Position numbers and translations under genes: made by a program
Notes under the pieces: model-generated
Told to the model about the DNA's origin: nothing
Seen by the model: only the letters and a program-made list of their open reading frames with translations
Database searches by the model: none
Assembly (NCBI RefSeq): GCF_018861005.1
Contig: NZ_JAHKQL010000022.1
Location: 39,307 to 103,306, forward strand
Reading direction: 5' to 3'
Source: Polaribacter vadi
GTDB lineage: Bacteria; Bacteroidota; Bacteroidia; Flavobacteriales; Flavobacteriaceae
DNA length: 64,000 nt
Part shown: positions 45,081 through 53,961 of the stretch, in pieces
How positions within the stretch are numbered: the first letter of the stretch is position 1
How the letters are laid out: each line of letters starts with the position of its first letter

Positions 45081-46673
45081 TTAATTTTTAAATTCACTTG
45101 TAAAATGTAATTTAACTGATGGGTATTTACTTTGCGTCATTTGAATTGTAAAAGCAGAATCTGCCAAAAACACTAGCTGCCCTTGTTTGTCTTTTGCTAA
45201 ATAACGTTGTTTTACTCTTTTAAATTCTTTGAATTCTTCACTTTTTATGTCTTCTGGTTCTACCCAACAAGCTTTATGAACACTTAAGTTTTCGTAATTA
45301 CATTTTGCACCATATTCGTGCTCTAATCTATATTGAATAACTTCAAATTGTAAAGCACCAACAGTACCAATTACTCTTCGTCCATTCATTTCTAGGATAA
45401 ATAACTGTGCAACACCTTCATCCATTAATTGATCTAAACCTTTGTAAAGCTGTTTAGATTTCATTGGGTCTGCATTGTTTACATATCTAAAATGTTCTGG
45501 AGAAAAACTTGGAATTCCTCTAAAATTTAAATCTTCACCTTCAGTAAGAGTGTCACCTATTTTAAAATTTCCAGTATCGTGAATACCAACAATATCACCA
45601 GGAAAAGATTCGTCTACAATTTCTTTTTTCTCTGCAAAAAATGCATTCGGGCTAGAGAATTTTACTTTTTTACCATTTCTAACGTGTAAATAAGGTGAGT
45701 TTCTTTTAAAAGTACCAGAAACCACTTTTATAAAAGCCAATCTATCTCTGTGTTTAGGATCCATATTTGCATGGATTTTAAACACAAAACCTGTCATTTT
45801 TTTCTCTTTAGAATCTACTAAACGTTCTTCTGCTTTTTTAGGCTGTGGAGAAGGTGCAATTTCTATAAATGCATCTAATAATTCTTTAACTCCAAAATTA
45901 TTTAAAGCCGAACCAAAAAATACAGGTTGTAATTCTCCTTTTAAATATTCTTCTTGATTAAAAGGTGGGTAAACTTCATCAATCAATTCAATTTCTTCTC
46001 GTAAAGTTTCTGCAGCAATTTCTCCGACAACTTTGTCTAATTCAGGGTTAGATAAATCATCAAACTCAACACCTTCTGAAATGGTTTGTTTTTTATCACC
46101 AGAAAAAAGATTTAATTTCTTTTCCCAAATGTTATAAATCCCTTTAAAATCGTAACCCATTCCAATAGGGAAACTCATAGGTGTAACTCGTAAACCTAAT
46201 TTTTGCTCAACTTCATCTAACAAATCGAAAGCATCTTTACCTTCTCTATCTAATTTATTGATAAAAACCAGCATTGGTATGCTACGCATTCTACAAACTT
46301 CAACTAATTTTTCTGTTTGTGGTTCAACACCTTTTGCAACATCAATAACTACAATAACACTATCTACAGCAGTTAAAGTTCTAAAGGTATCTTCAGCAAA
46401 ATCTTTGTGACCAGGAGTGTCTAAAATATTTATTTTCTTATTTTGATAAATAAATGCCAAAACAGAAGTAGCAACAGAGATTCCTCTTTGTCTCTCAATT
46501 TCCATAAAATCGGAAGTGGCTCCTTTTTTTATTTTATTATTTTTTACTGCACCTGCTTCTTGTATGGCACCACCAAATAATAATAATTTTTCTGTTAATG
46601 TAGTCTTACCAGCATCTGGATGCGAAATGATACCAAATGTTCTTCTACGTGCTATTTCTTCTAAAAAACTCAT
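45081..46673 (-). CDS. prfC: Peptide chain release factor 3
   Basis: RF3 is the GTPase that removes RF1/RF2 from the ribosome after peptide release. G1 is SHPDAGKTTLTEKL (about 17-30), G2 region RQRGISVATS, G3 DTPGHKDF, G4 NKLDREG; the C-terminal RF3-specific domains follow. Length (530) is normal. It is followed 4 bp later by the outer-membrane protein gene, which may simply read through from its promoter. Confidence 0.97.
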   Translation of the reverse strand: MSFLEEIARRRTFGIISHPDAGKTTLTEKLLLFGGAIQEAGAVKNNKIKKGATSDFMEIERQRGISVATSVLAFIYQNKKINILDTPGHKDFAEDTFRTLTAVDSVIVVIDVAKGVEPQTEKLVEVCRMRSIPMLVFINKLDREGKDAFDLLDEVEQKLGLRVTPMSFPIGMGYDFKGIYNIWEKKLNLFSGDKKQTISEGVEFDDLSNPELDKVVGEIAAETLREEIELIDEVYPPFNQEEYLKGELQPVFFGSALNNFGVKELLDAFIEIAPSPQPKKAEERLVDSKEKKMTGFVFKIHANMDPKHRDRLAFIKVVSGTFKRNSPYLHVRNGKKVKFSSPNAFFAEKKEIVDESFPGDIVGIHDTGNFKIGDTLTEGEDLNFRGIPSFSPEHFRYVNNADPMKSKQLYKGLDQLMDEGVAQLFILEMNGRRVIGTVGALQFEVIQYRLEHEYGAKCNYENLSVHKACWVEPEDIKSEEFKEFKRVKQRYLAKDKQGQLVFLADSAFTIQMTQSKYPSVKLHFTSEFKN

Positions 46674-46690
46674 CTACAAAATTTGAGGTG

Positions 46691-46698
46691 CAAAGATA
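46691..46698 (-). promoter_or_regulatory. Candidate -7 box for prfC
   Basis: Minus strand TATCTTTG fits TAnnTTTG, 18 bases upstream of the start at 46673, implying a leader of about ten bases. Confidence 0.45.
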
Positions 46699-46699
46699 G

Positions 46700-46750
46700 G
46701 TTTTAAAAAAAAAGTGAGCAAAATAGAAGGTTGCCTATTTTACTCATTTT
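46700..46750 (-). terminator. Terminator of the YceI gene
   Basis: A long stem with one mismatch and one wobble (AGTGAGCAAAATAG / CTATTTTACTCATT, loop AAGGTTGC), with an A-run on the low side and TTTTT on the high side; works for the minus-strand yceI-like gene. Confidence 0.75.
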
Positions 46751-46782
46751 TAATTGATAAATGTACTGTATAAAAACTCTTT

Positions 46783-47346
46783 TTATCTAGTCAATTCGGT
46801 TTTACAATGAAATGTGATTATCTCTCCAATCATTGCTTTGTTATATTTAATCCCAAAATCTTCTCTATTTATTTTTCCTTCAATCTTTAATCCAGCTCTA
46901 GCATCACTTCCAAAAGGGTCTTTTATAGTTCCATTATGAGTTATGTTTAACGTAATTTCTTTCGTAACACCTCGTAAAGTTAAATTTCCTTTTACTATAT
47001 ATTCTTTAACAGATGTTTTTTGAACAGAAGTACTTTTAAAAGTCATTTTAGGATGCATTTTAGTGTTGAAAAAATCTGCTTGTTGTAAATGATTATCTCT
47101 TTTTTCATCATTGGTATCTACACTTTTTAAGTTGATTGTAAAAAGAATATTTACATCTGAAAAATCATCATTTTTAGAAGAAGAGATTTCTCCTTCAAAT
47201 TCACTAAATTTCCCCTCTACTTCTGATATTACCATATGACCTATTTCAAAACGAATAGATGTATGTGTTTTGTCTATATTCCACTTATTTTGAGCACCTA
47301 TTGATAAAATTGAGAATAACGTTAATGCTAAAAATGTTTTTTTCAT
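46783..47346 (-). CDS. YceI-family periplasmic lipid-binding protein
   Basis: The 187-residue protein has a signal peptide (KKTFLALTLFSILSIGAQ) and the YceI lipocalin-like fold: KWNIDKTHTSIRFEIGHMVISEVEGKF at the start, the NHLQQADFFNTKMHPKMTFKS stretch, and GNLTLRGVTKEITL. YceI proteins bind isoprenoid-type or polyunsaturated lipids in the periplasm. Monocistronic with terminator. Confidence 0.93.
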   Translation of the reverse strand: MKKTFLALTLFSILSIGAQNKWNIDKTHTSIRFEIGHMVISEVEGKFSEFEGEISSSKNDDFSDVNILFTINLKSVDTNDEKRDNHLQQADFFNTKMHPKMTFKSTSVQKTSVKEYIVKGNLTLRGVTKEITLNITHNGTIKDPFGSDARAGLKIEGKINREDFGIKYNKAMIGEIITFHCKTELTR

Positions 47347-47435
47347 GATATTATAATTTATTAGATGTAAAATTAGATAATTGATGTTCTTTTTTAAGTT
47401 TGTAAATGTTAAGATAATTATAATTGGCTAAAATC

Positions 47436-48128
47436 TTATTCTAAAATTTCGATAGTCATTTGAATATCGTTTATAGGCCACTCATCAACACCTACTTTTA
47501 CTTTAGATATTTTATCCATGGTATCAAAGCCAGAAATAACTTCACCAAAAACAGTATGTTCATTGTCTAAATGATGAGCGCCATTTCTTTTATGTACCAT
47601 GTAAAACTCAAATGGGCTAGAAAGTTTATTAGGATTGTTTTCCCATTGTCTAGCTGCAGCTAAAGCACCGTATTTATGTTTTCTGTTTTTTCTAAATTCG
47701 GGTTTCATTAAATAATTACCATATTTTCTACGCTGTTTTTGTGTGTACATATTATCTGAATTACCACCTTGAATTACAAAGTTTTTTGCAACTCGATAAA
47801 TAACAGTTGTATTAAAATATTTAATTTTTGTTAGGAAAATAAAATTGGCCCTATGCACAGGTACATCTTCATAAAGTTTAAGTTTTATATTACCAAATTT
47901 TGTTTTAATGATAACTCTTGTTTCAGGGTTTTGTTTACCATATTCTAATAAAAAAGCTTCTGTGTTGGTGCTGTTTAAACTATCCCAAGGTTTAATAATT
48001 TTTTCTTCTTCTTTTTGCTGAATTGTTTTATCAATTTTGTGTTTTTTAACTTTTGATTCTTTTTTTGAATTACATTGATAAAAAGAAATTAGGATAATCA
48101 GAAAAAATATTCGAAATAAAAATTTCAC
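47436..48128 (-). CDS. Cyclophilin-type peptidyl-prolyl isomerase lipoprotein
   Basis: The 230-residue protein has a lipoprotein signal (FFLIILISFYQC, Cys 19) followed by a Lys/Glu-rich linker, then a cyclophilin domain (about 75-230) with YRVAKNFVIQGGNSD and EHTVFGEVISG. A basic insert MYTQKQRRKYGNYLMKPEFRKNRKHKYG separates the two motifs. The active-site Arg (YRVAKN) is present while the usual SQFFI is changed to FEFYMV, so activity may be altered. Expected in the periplasm on a membrane. Confidence 0.9.
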   Translation of the reverse strand: MKFLFRIFFLIILISFYQCNSKKESKVKKHKIDKTIQQKEEEKIIKPWDSLNSTNTEAFLLEYGKQNPETRVIIKTKFGNIKLKLYEDVPVHRANFIFLTKIKYFNTTVIYRVAKNFVIQGGNSDNMYTQKQRRKYGNYLMKPEFRKNRKHKYGALAAARQWENNPNKLSSPFEFYMVHKRNGAHHLDNEHTVFGEVISGFDTMDKISKVKVGVDEWPINDIQMTIEILE

Positions 48129-48150
48129 TTTAAAATTGGTTTTAATTTAT

Positions 48151-48158
48151 CAAATATA
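48151..48158 (-). promoter_or_regulatory. Candidate -7 box for the cyclophilin lipoprotein
   Basis: Minus strand TATATTTG fits TAnnTTTG, 23 bases upstream of the start at 48128. Confidence 0.4.
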
Positions 48159-48233
48159 AATCATCGAAATAAAAGAATAGAAAATTCTAATGGTTTTATT
48201 AAAATTTTAGCTTCTTATACTATTTTGATATAT

Positions 48234-48241
48234 TATCTTTG
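48234..48241 (+). promoter_or_regulatory. Candidate -7 box for idi, possibly leaderless
   Basis: TATCTTTG fits TAnnTTTG and ends 5 bases before the idi ATG at 48247, so the transcript would start at or next to the start codon. Confidence 0.45.
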
Positions 48242-48246
48242 TAAAT

Positions 48247-48765
48247 ATGGAAGAATTGGTAGTTTTAGTTGATGAGAATGATAAACAATTAGGTTTAATG
48301 CCTAAAATGGAAGCTCATGAAAAGGCGATTTTACATAGGGCTTTTTCTGTATTTATTTTTAATGATAAAGGTGAGTTAATGTTACAACAGAGAGCAGCAC
48401 ATAAATATCATTCGCCATTATTATGGACAAATACTTGTTGTTCTCATCAAAGAGATGGAGAAAGTAATGTAGAAGCTGGTAGAAGAAGATTGCAAGAAGA
48501 AATGGGGTTTACAGCCGATTTAAAAGAGATTTTTTCTTTTGTTTATAAAGCACCTTTTGATAATGGTTTAACAGAACACGAACTAGATCATGTAATGATT
48601 GGTAGTTATAACGACAAGCCAGAAATTAATAAAGATGAAGTGGAGGATTATAAATGGATGCAATTAGATGATGTTAAGGCTGACATTGAAAAGAATCCTG
48701 ATGTTTATACAGAATGGTTTAAAATAATTTTTAAAGAATCTTATCAAAAATTAACAAATGCCTAA
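48247..48765 (+). CDS. idi: Isopentenyl-diphosphate delta-isomerase, type I
   Basis: This Nudix-fold enzyme interconverts isopentenyl and dimethylallyl diphosphate for isoprenoids. The catalytic Cys is in TNTCCSHQRDGES (about 58-70) and the Nudix-like helix is RRRLQEEMGF with Glu residues for metal. His/Glu metal ligands (HEKAILHRAFSV, EHELDHV) are present. Length 172 is as in E. coli. It overlaps the next gene by 8 bp. Confidence 0.96.
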   Translation: MEELVVLVDENDKQLGLMPKMEAHEKAILHRAFSVFIFNDKGELMLQQRAAHKYHSPLLWTNTCCSHQRDGESNVEAGRRRLQEEMGFTADLKEIFSFVYKAPFDNGLTEHELDHVMIGSYNDKPEINKDEVEDYKWMQLDDVKADIEKNPDVYTEWFKIIFKESYQKLTNA

Positions 48766-49171
48766 AGTTACTGTTCATAGAAAAGCTCATTTTAATGCAG
48801 CACATAGATTATATTGTAAAGATTGGTCTGACGAAAAAAACTTTGAGATTTTTAGCAAATGCAGTAACCCAAACTTTCATGGGCATAATTACGAATTAAT
48901 TGTTTCTTTAACAGGTGAAATAGATCCAATAACTGGTTATGTTTATGATTTAGGTGTTTTAAAAGATTTAATAAAATCTGAAATTGAGGAAGCTTTTGAT
49001 CATAAAAATTTAAATATCGAAGTTGTTGAGTTTAAGAATTTAAATCCAACAGCAGAAAATATTTGCGTTGTAACTTATAATAAATTAAGAAAACACCTTC
49101 CTGAAAATTTAGATTTAAAAATAACTCTTTATGAAACTCCAAGAAACTTTGTGAGTTTTTCTGGAGATTAA
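48758..49171 (+). CDS. 6-pyruvoyl-tetrahydropterin synthase / QueD-family enzyme
   Basis: The 137-residue enzyme acts on dihydroneopterin triphosphate. Zinc ligands are His in HFNAAHRLY and the pair HGHNYEL; the catalytic Cys is in KCSNPNFHGHN with the C-x5-HGH spacing of animal PTPS, while E. coli QueD has a shorter CxxxHGH. The GEIDPITGYVYDLG stretch also follows the PTPS form. So a tetrahydropterin role is as likely as queuosine synthesis. It overlaps idi by 8 bp, a coupling with no obvious metabolic reason. Confidence 0.88.
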   Translation: MPKVTVHRKAHFNAAHRLYCKDWSDEKNFEIFSKCSNPNFHGHNYELIVSLTGEIDPITGYVYDLGVLKDLIKSEIEEAFDHKNLNIEVVEFKNLNPTAENICVVTYNKLRKHLPENLDLKITLYETPRNFVSFSGD

Positions 49172-49178
49172 TTTAAGG

Positions 49179-50144
49179 TTAATTAGAGGCTAAAATATTT
49201 ACATTTTTATCAAATTTATCAAGACTTCCATTTATACTATTATAATATTTAATAGATTTAGCTAGCTTATTGTAGTTGTAATAAGTAAAGTTTGTAAAAT
49301 TAATTTTACTTAATAGACCTTTATTATTTTTTTGCATACTATCTATAAAAATTCTTTCACCTTGTTTAATTGAGTTGAATTTTAACCAACCACCCATAAA
49401 CATGGTTTCTGATGAATAGATAATAGAAATTTTAGGCATATTTTTTACATCACTTAAATATTCTAACCTTTTACTTGCAGAATTAAATCCGTTTTTTGGG
49501 TCTGTAACATAAACATGCACAAGCAATCTATCTACATATCTAGAAATTTTTTCAATTTCGTGTTTGTAATATTTACCAACATAAGCTTCTACAGTAACTT
49601 TATGACTATTTTCTTTAGCTAGTTCTTTCATCTTAGCTAAAGATTTTAAAAAGAAGTTAAAAGTGGTTTTTCTGTTGCAAGCTTCTCCGTTTTTTTTGAG
49701 ATAGTTTTCGCAATAATAACCGCCATTTTTATTGGCATCTTTTTTCCAATATTCATATTCTAAGTTGTAAGTGTCAAATCGTTCTATTGGGTTAATCCTA
49801 GACATGTTGTATGCATGAATAGCATCAACAAAAAACTCAGCACTTTCTCCAGAGCCACCAACACCTTCTAAACCATAATTAATTTTTGCTTTAAAAATAA
49901 ATCTGGCTAAAATGCTGTTTTTTCTTTCATCAGCAAGTGGGTATACTTTGTTGATTTTGTGCAAATCATAAAGAATAATTTTGTCGAAACCATTTTGAAC
50001 AGTGAACTCTAATAAGTCGTTTTCTTTTTGCTCATTTCCAAGAATATGGAAAAACTGATCTACATATAAGATTCTGTGAGATCCGTAACTATTGAATATA
50101 ACAAATAACGTAATTACTAGAAATTTAGGGAATTTCCATTTCAT
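49179..50144 (-). CDS. Secreted protein of an unrecognised family, paralogue A
   Basis: From the ATG at 50144 the 321-residue product has a good signal peptide (FPKFLVITLFVIFNSYGS). The mature part begins RILYVDQFFHILGN and alternates hydrophobic strands with helices, as in a TIM-barrel. Segments conserved with the neighbour at 50300 include KIILYDLHKI, GVGGSGESAEFF, YNLEYEYW, a Cys pair in GGYYCENYL...CNR, TVEAYVGKYY and RLLVHVYVTDP. Acidic residues at strand ends suggest a glycosidase-like enzyme, but no known family signature is present. Start choice: the in-frame ATG at 50180 would put 12 polar residues before the signal. Confidence 0.7.
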   Translation of the reverse strand: MKWKFPKFLVITLFVIFNSYGSHRILYVDQFFHILGNEQKENDLLEFTVQNGFDKIILYDLHKINKVYPLADERKNSILARFIFKAKINYGLEGVGGSGESAEFFVDAIHAYNMSRINPIERFDTYNLEYEYWKKDANKNGGYYCENYLKKNGEACNRKTTFNFFLKSLAKMKELAKENSHKVTVEAYVGKYYKHEIEKISRYVDRLLVHVYVTDPKNGFNSASKRLEYLSDVKNMPKISIIYSSETMFMGGWLKFNSIKQGERIFIDSMQKNNKGLLSKINFTNFTYYNYNKLAKSIKYYNSINGSLDKFDKNVNILASN

Positions 50145-50299
50145 ACTTAAAGGGGATTTAAGGGATTTTATAAAGTACAATAGTACAACTTTTTTTTAAA
50201 AGACAAAGATTGTTACTATAATTCTTATAAAAAAGTAGGTTTTAAAAAGTAGTTTTAAAAAAATGATATAGAAATAGTTGAAGAGAATATATTGATAAA

Positions 50300-51214
50300 T
50301 TAATTTCTAGAATAAGAATAATAACTGATAGATTTCTCTAAAAATGAATAGGTATGATAGCTAAAACCATCTAAATTTATGTTTTTAGATTGGTCTGTAT
50401 TATTTACATCCATTAAATTAAAAAAGTCCTTTTCACTACTTTCTAAACTATTAGATTTAAACCAAAATCCCATATGATTCATACGTGTAGAATATAAAAT
50501 TGAGGTTTTAACTTTACTATTAATTTTAGACAAATGAGCTAAGCTTTTTTTAGCTGAAGCAAAAGAATTTCTTGGATTTTTACCTGAGGTTTGTATAATT
50601 AATCGATCGCAATATTTTACAATATTACTCAGTTCCTTTTGAGAATAATAGTTTAAATAAGCTTCAATTTTAATGTTATGTATGTTGTTTTTAGAGAGGT
50701 TTTTTAGTTCTTTTAAATTATCAATAAAAAAATTATATGAGCCAGTTCTGTTACATGGTATGGAGTTGTCGTTCAAATAATTTACACAATAATAACCATT
50801 TTCGCCAGAAGCATTTTTAGACCAATATTCATACTCAAGATTATAAATATCAAACTTTTCTTCAGCTTTATTTCTTGAATTGTTATAGGGGTCTATTGTG
50901 TTCGTAAAAAATGAAGCACATTCACCAGAAGCACCAATGCTATTTATACTAAACTCAGTTTTTGCTTTGACTATAAATTCTGCTAGAATATTATTTTTTC
51001 TTGGGTCAGAAAGTGTCCATTTTTTATCAACTTTATTTAATTGATATAAAATAAGTGTTTTAAAATTATTCTTTTTTGCAAATAATAATAATCTGTTTTC
51101 TTTGCCTGGACTACCAATAATATTTACAAAATCATCAACATATAAAGTTCTTTGTTTGCTAAAAATACTAGTGCTAATTAGTAAGCAAAAAATGAAAACA
51201 GTTATTTTTTTCAA
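50300..51214 (-). CDS. Secreted protein of an unrecognised family, paralogue B
   Basis: 304 residues with a signal peptide (KKITVFIFCLLISTSIFS). It aligns end to end with paralogue A: RTLYVDDFVNIIGS, TLILYQLNKVDK, SIGASGECASFF, YNLEYEYWSKNA, YYCVNYL...CNR, KIEAYLNYY, RLIIQTSGKNP. Identity looks roughly 35-40% by eye, so the duplication is old. It lies 155 bp upstream of paralogue A on the same strand; whether they share a transcript is unclear. Function unknown. Confidence 0.7.
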   Translation of the reverse strand: MKKITVFIFCLLISTSIFSKQRTLYVDDFVNIIGSPGKENRLLLFAKKNNFKTLILYQLNKVDKKWTLSDPRKNNILAEFIVKAKTEFSINSIGASGECASFFTNTIDPYNNSRNKAEEKFDIYNLEYEYWSKNASGENGYYCVNYLNDNSIPCNRTGSYNFFIDNLKELKNLSKNNIHNIKIEAYLNYYSQKELSNIVKYCDRLIIQTSGKNPRNSFASAKKSLAHLSKINSKVKTSILYSTRMNHMGFWFKSNSLESSEKDFFNLMDVNNTDQSKNINLDGFSYHTYSFLEKSISYYSYSRN

Positions 51215-51448
51215 TTTAGAATTTAGTTATAAAAATGTTATAAATTAGAATATAAAATTAAGTAAACTTTGTAAAGTATCAATCATACTTTTTATTTTTT
51301 TATAAAAAACGGATGCCTAATATTGTAATTAACAGAATTTAAGTTGTTAAAATAATAGGAAATTTATCCATAAATAATCTTATTAATAAAAAAAATGATA
51401 TTTTAAAGTTTATTATTTCTGGTTATTTCAGATTAATTCTTTTAGTCT

Positions 51449-51456
51449 TAAATTTG
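51449..51456 (+). promoter_or_regulatory. Candidate -7 box for kdsB operon
   Basis: TAAATTTG fits TAnnTTTG and predicts a 5' leader of about 37 bases before kdsB. The rest of the 285-bp gap (51215-51448) shows nothing else. Confidence 0.5.
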
Positions 51457-51499
51457 TACGGATAAATACAAGGTTAATAAAACTTGTAAACATAATTTT

Positions 51500-52237
51500 A
51501 TGAAAGTAATTGCAATGATTCCTGCACGTTACAGTGCATCTCGTTTTCCAGGTAAATTAATGAAAGATTTAGCAGGTAAACCAGTAATTTTAAGAACGTA
51601 TGAAGCAGCATTAAATACTAATTTATTTGATGAGGTTTATGTTGTTACAGATTCTGATGTTATTTTTAAAACGATAGAAAATGCAGAAGGAAAAGTAATA
51701 ATGAGTAAAAAAGAACACGAATGTGGTTCTGATAGAATTGCAGAAGCTGTTGCAGATATTGATGTAGATATTGTGATAAATGTACAAGGAGATGAACCGT
51801 TTATTGATGCTGTTTCTTTAACAAAATTAATTCAAGTTTTTAAAGATGATGTAAACAAAAAGGTAGATTTAGCATCGTTAAAAGTTGAAATTAAAGATAA
51901 ATTAGAGGTTGAAAACCCTAATAATGTTAAGGTGATTACTGACGTTAATAATATGGCAATTTACTTTTCTAGAAGTGTAATTCCTTATCATAGAGATACT
52001 ACTATTAATGTGAAATATTACAAACATAAAGGGGTTTATGCGTTTAGAAAACAAGCTTTAATTGATTTTTATAATACACCAATTACACCTTTAGAAGCTG
52101 CAGAAAAAATTGAAGCAATTCGTTATCAAGAAATTGGTAAAAAAATAAAAATGGTAGAAACTTCTATTGAATCTGTTGGAATTGATACACCTGAAGATTT
52201 AGAAAAAGCAATTAAAATTTTGGATAACAATGAGTAA
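51500..52237 (+). CDS. kdsB: 3-deoxy-manno-octulosonate cytidylyltransferase
   Basis: KdsB activates Kdo with CTP to CMP-Kdo for the lipopolysaccharide inner core. The nucleotide-binding [16 protein letters not shown] start, [19 protein letters not shown] and the late SRSVIPY motif are all present; length 245 is typical. First of three overlapping genes (8-bp overlap with the HAD gene). Confidence 0.97.
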   Translation: MKVIAMIPARYSASRFPGKLMKDLAGKPVILRTYEAALNTNLFDEVYVVTDSDVIFKTIENAEGKVIMSKKEHECGSDRIAEAVADIDVDIVINVQGDEPFIDAVSLTKLIQVFKDDVNKKVDLASLKVEIKDKLEVENPNNVKVITDVNNMAIYFSRSVIPYHRDTTINVKYYKHKGVYAFRKQALIDFYNTPITPLEAAEKIEAIRYQEIGKKIKMVETSIESVGIDTPEDLEKAIKILDNNE

Positions 52238-52922
52238 AAATATTAAAGTAATTGCCTTTGATGCAGATGACACTTTATGGGTTAATGAAACTTATTTTAG
52301 AGATGCAGAACATCAATTTGCAAAACTATTATCGAAATATGAAACCGAAAATAAAATAGATCAAGAACTCTTTAAAAAAGAAATAGATAACCTTTATTTA
52401 TATGGTTATGGAATTAAAGGTTTTGTACTCTCTATGGTAGAATCTGCTTTAGAATTGTCTAATTATCAAGTTTCTCAAAAAACAATTGAAAGCATTTTAA
52501 ACATTGGTAAAGAAATGCTAGAAAAACCAATTGAATTATTAGATGGGGTAGAAGAGGTGCTAAAAAGTTTACAAGGTAAATACAAATTAATTGTTGCTAC
52601 TAAAGGAGATTTATTAGACCAAGAACGTAAGTTAGAAAAATCGAATTTACTTAAATATTTTCATCATATAGAAGTAATGAGCGATAAGAAAGAAAAAGAT
52701 TATCAAAAATTAATTAAACACTTAGACATTAAACCTTCAGAATTATTAATGATAGGTAATTCTTTAAAATCGGATGTTTTACCACTAATTAGCATTGGTG
52801 CATCTGCAGTTCATATTCCATTTCATACAACTTGGGTTCATGAAGAAGTAAATGATAATGAAAAATCTGATGTTACTTATAAAACCTTATCAAGCATTAA
52901 AGAAATAGTGAACTTTTTATGA
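52230..52922 (+). CDS. HAD-superfamily phosphatase
   Basis: The 230-residue hydrolase has motif I FDADDTLW (residues 9-16; catalytic Asp pair), motif II in LIVATKGD, and motif [14 protein letters not shown] with its acidic residue. The helical cap after residue 18 puts it in the haloacid-dehalogenase/phosphoglycolate-phosphatase type. It is not KdsC (too long, wrong cap), although coupled to kdsB by an 8-bp overlap; a Kdo pathway role is possible but unproven. Overlaps the CAT-fold gene by 4 bp. Confidence 0.88.
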   Translation: MSKNIKVIAFDADDTLWVNETYFRDAEHQFAKLLSKYETENKIDQELFKKEIDNLYLYGYGIKGFVLSMVESALELSNYQVSQKTIESILNIGKEMLEKPIELLDGVEEVLKSLQGKYKLIVATKGDLLDQERKLEKSNLLKYFHHIEVMSDKKEKDYQKLIKHLDIKPSELLMIGNSLKSDVLPLISIGASAVHIPFHTTWVHEEVNDNEKSDVTYKTLSSIKEIVNFL

Positions 52923-53545
52923 AGTATTTAGATATTGAAAATTGGAATAGGAAATTACATTTTAATCATTTTAAAAGTTTACAAAATCCATTTTATGGCG
53001 TAACTGTTAATGTTGATGTAACCCATGCTTATCAAAAATCAAAAGAAGATAAAATCTCTTTTTTTGTATATTATTTGCATGCTTGTTTAAAAGCACTAAA
53101 TACTATAGATAATTTTAAATATAGAATTAAAGATGATAAAGTTGTAATTATAGATGTAATTCATGCTTCTGCAACAATTGCTAGAAAAGATCATACTTTT
53201 GGGTTTTCTTTTATTCATTTTGCTGATGAAATTACTGTTTTCAATCAGAATTTTTTAAAAGAAAAAGAACGGATTTTAAATTCAGAAGATTTGTTTCCTC
53301 TAATAAATTCTGATGAATGTATTTATTGTTCTGCACTACCATGGTTTTCTTTTACTAGCCAAATAGAGCCAAATGCAGGTTTAAAAGATGATAGTATACC
53401 TAGGTTAGCTTTTGGGAAAACTTTTAAAGTTGGCAATACACTAAAAATGCCAGTTGCTATTACAGTAAACCATGCTTTGGTAGATGGTTATCATCTTGGT
53501 TTATTTTTTAAAGAATATCAAAGCCAATTAGATAAAAACAACTAA
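52919..53545 (+). CDS. Chloramphenicol-acetyltransferase-fold protein
   Basis: The 208-residue protein has the CAT family layout: NPFYGVTVNVDVT, SFFVYYLHACLKALN, and the active-site stretch VAITVNHALVDGYHLGLFF. The canonical HHxxxDG reads NHALVDG, retaining the second His and the Asp. The gene sits in an envelope-sugar operon, so a cellular acyltransferase is as likely as an antibiotic-inactivating one. The -7 box of the next gene overlaps its stop codon. Confidence 0.85.
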   Translation: MKYLDIENWNRKLHFNHFKSLQNPFYGVTVNVDVTHAYQKSKEDKISFFVYYLHACLKALNTIDNFKYRIKDDKVVIIDVIHASATIARKDHTFGFSFIHFADEITVFNQNFLKEKERILNSEDLFPLINSDECIYCSALPWFSFTSQIEPNAGLKDDSIPRLAFGKTFKVGNTLKMPVAITVNHALVDGYHLGLFFKEYQSQLDKNN

Positions 53546-53550
53546 ATTTG
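53543..53550 (+). promoter_or_regulatory. Candidate -7 box for the 53571 gene
   Basis: TAAATTTG overlaps the stop codon of the CAT-fold gene and predicts a leader of about 14 bases. Confidence 0.4.
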
Positions 53551-53570
53551 CACTTTTAAAACAATAAGTA

Positions 53571-53831
53571 ATGGCAAGTATAAAAAACTTAAAAAAAGAT
53601 ATTAATTACGTATTAGGTGACGTTATAGAATACACTTTAGATGTGTCTATTTTAAAAAACGAATCTAAAAAAGGTGATGAAATTATTGATGAAGCAATTG
53701 AGACTTTTGATAATTTAATTGCAAAAGTAAATGCTAAAGGTGTAGAAAACAAAAAAGCACATTATAAAGCAATTAATCAAGAATTAGAAACAGAAGCTAA
53801 AAACTTAGTTGAAAAAGTAAATAGCTTATAG
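53571..53831 (+). CDS. Small helical conserved protein, function unknown
   Basis: An 86-residue, highly charged alpha-helical protein (MASIKNLKKDINYVLGDVIE, then heptad-like helices). No signal peptide. A terminator follows 30 bases later. I recognise the type as a flavobacterial conserved small protein but know no role. Confidence 0.72.
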   Translation: MASIKNLKKDINYVLGDVIEYTLDVSILKNESKKGDEIIDEAIETFDNLIAKVNAKGVENKKAHYKAINQELETEAKNLVEKVNSL

Positions 53832-53861
53832 TTTTTAACAAATTCTAAACAAAAAATTAAG

Positions 53862-53893
53862 ACCAACATCTAAAAAAGATGTTGGTTTTTTTT
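53862..53893 (+). terminator. Rho-independent terminator
   Basis: A 9-bp stem (ACCAACATC / GATGTTGGT) with a 7-base loop and eight Ts immediately after. Confidence 0.92.
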
Positions 53894-53894
53894 G

Positions 53895-53902
53895 TAAATT
53901 TG
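53895..53902 (+). promoter_or_regulatory. Candidate -7 box for the 53962 gene
   Basis: TAAATTTG fits TAnnTTTG and directly follows the preceding terminator, 59 bases before the start. Confidence 0.45.
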
Positions 53903-53961
53903 GTTAGTATACTAAAATGTTTTAGTTTACGTTATTAAAACATATAAATCTTTAGAAAAAT

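Noticed and set aside
52919..53545. Acquired chloramphenicol resistance gene
   Set aside because: Base composition matches the region, there are no mobile elements, and it is locked by overlap into the kdsB operon, so a resident acyltransferase is more likely.
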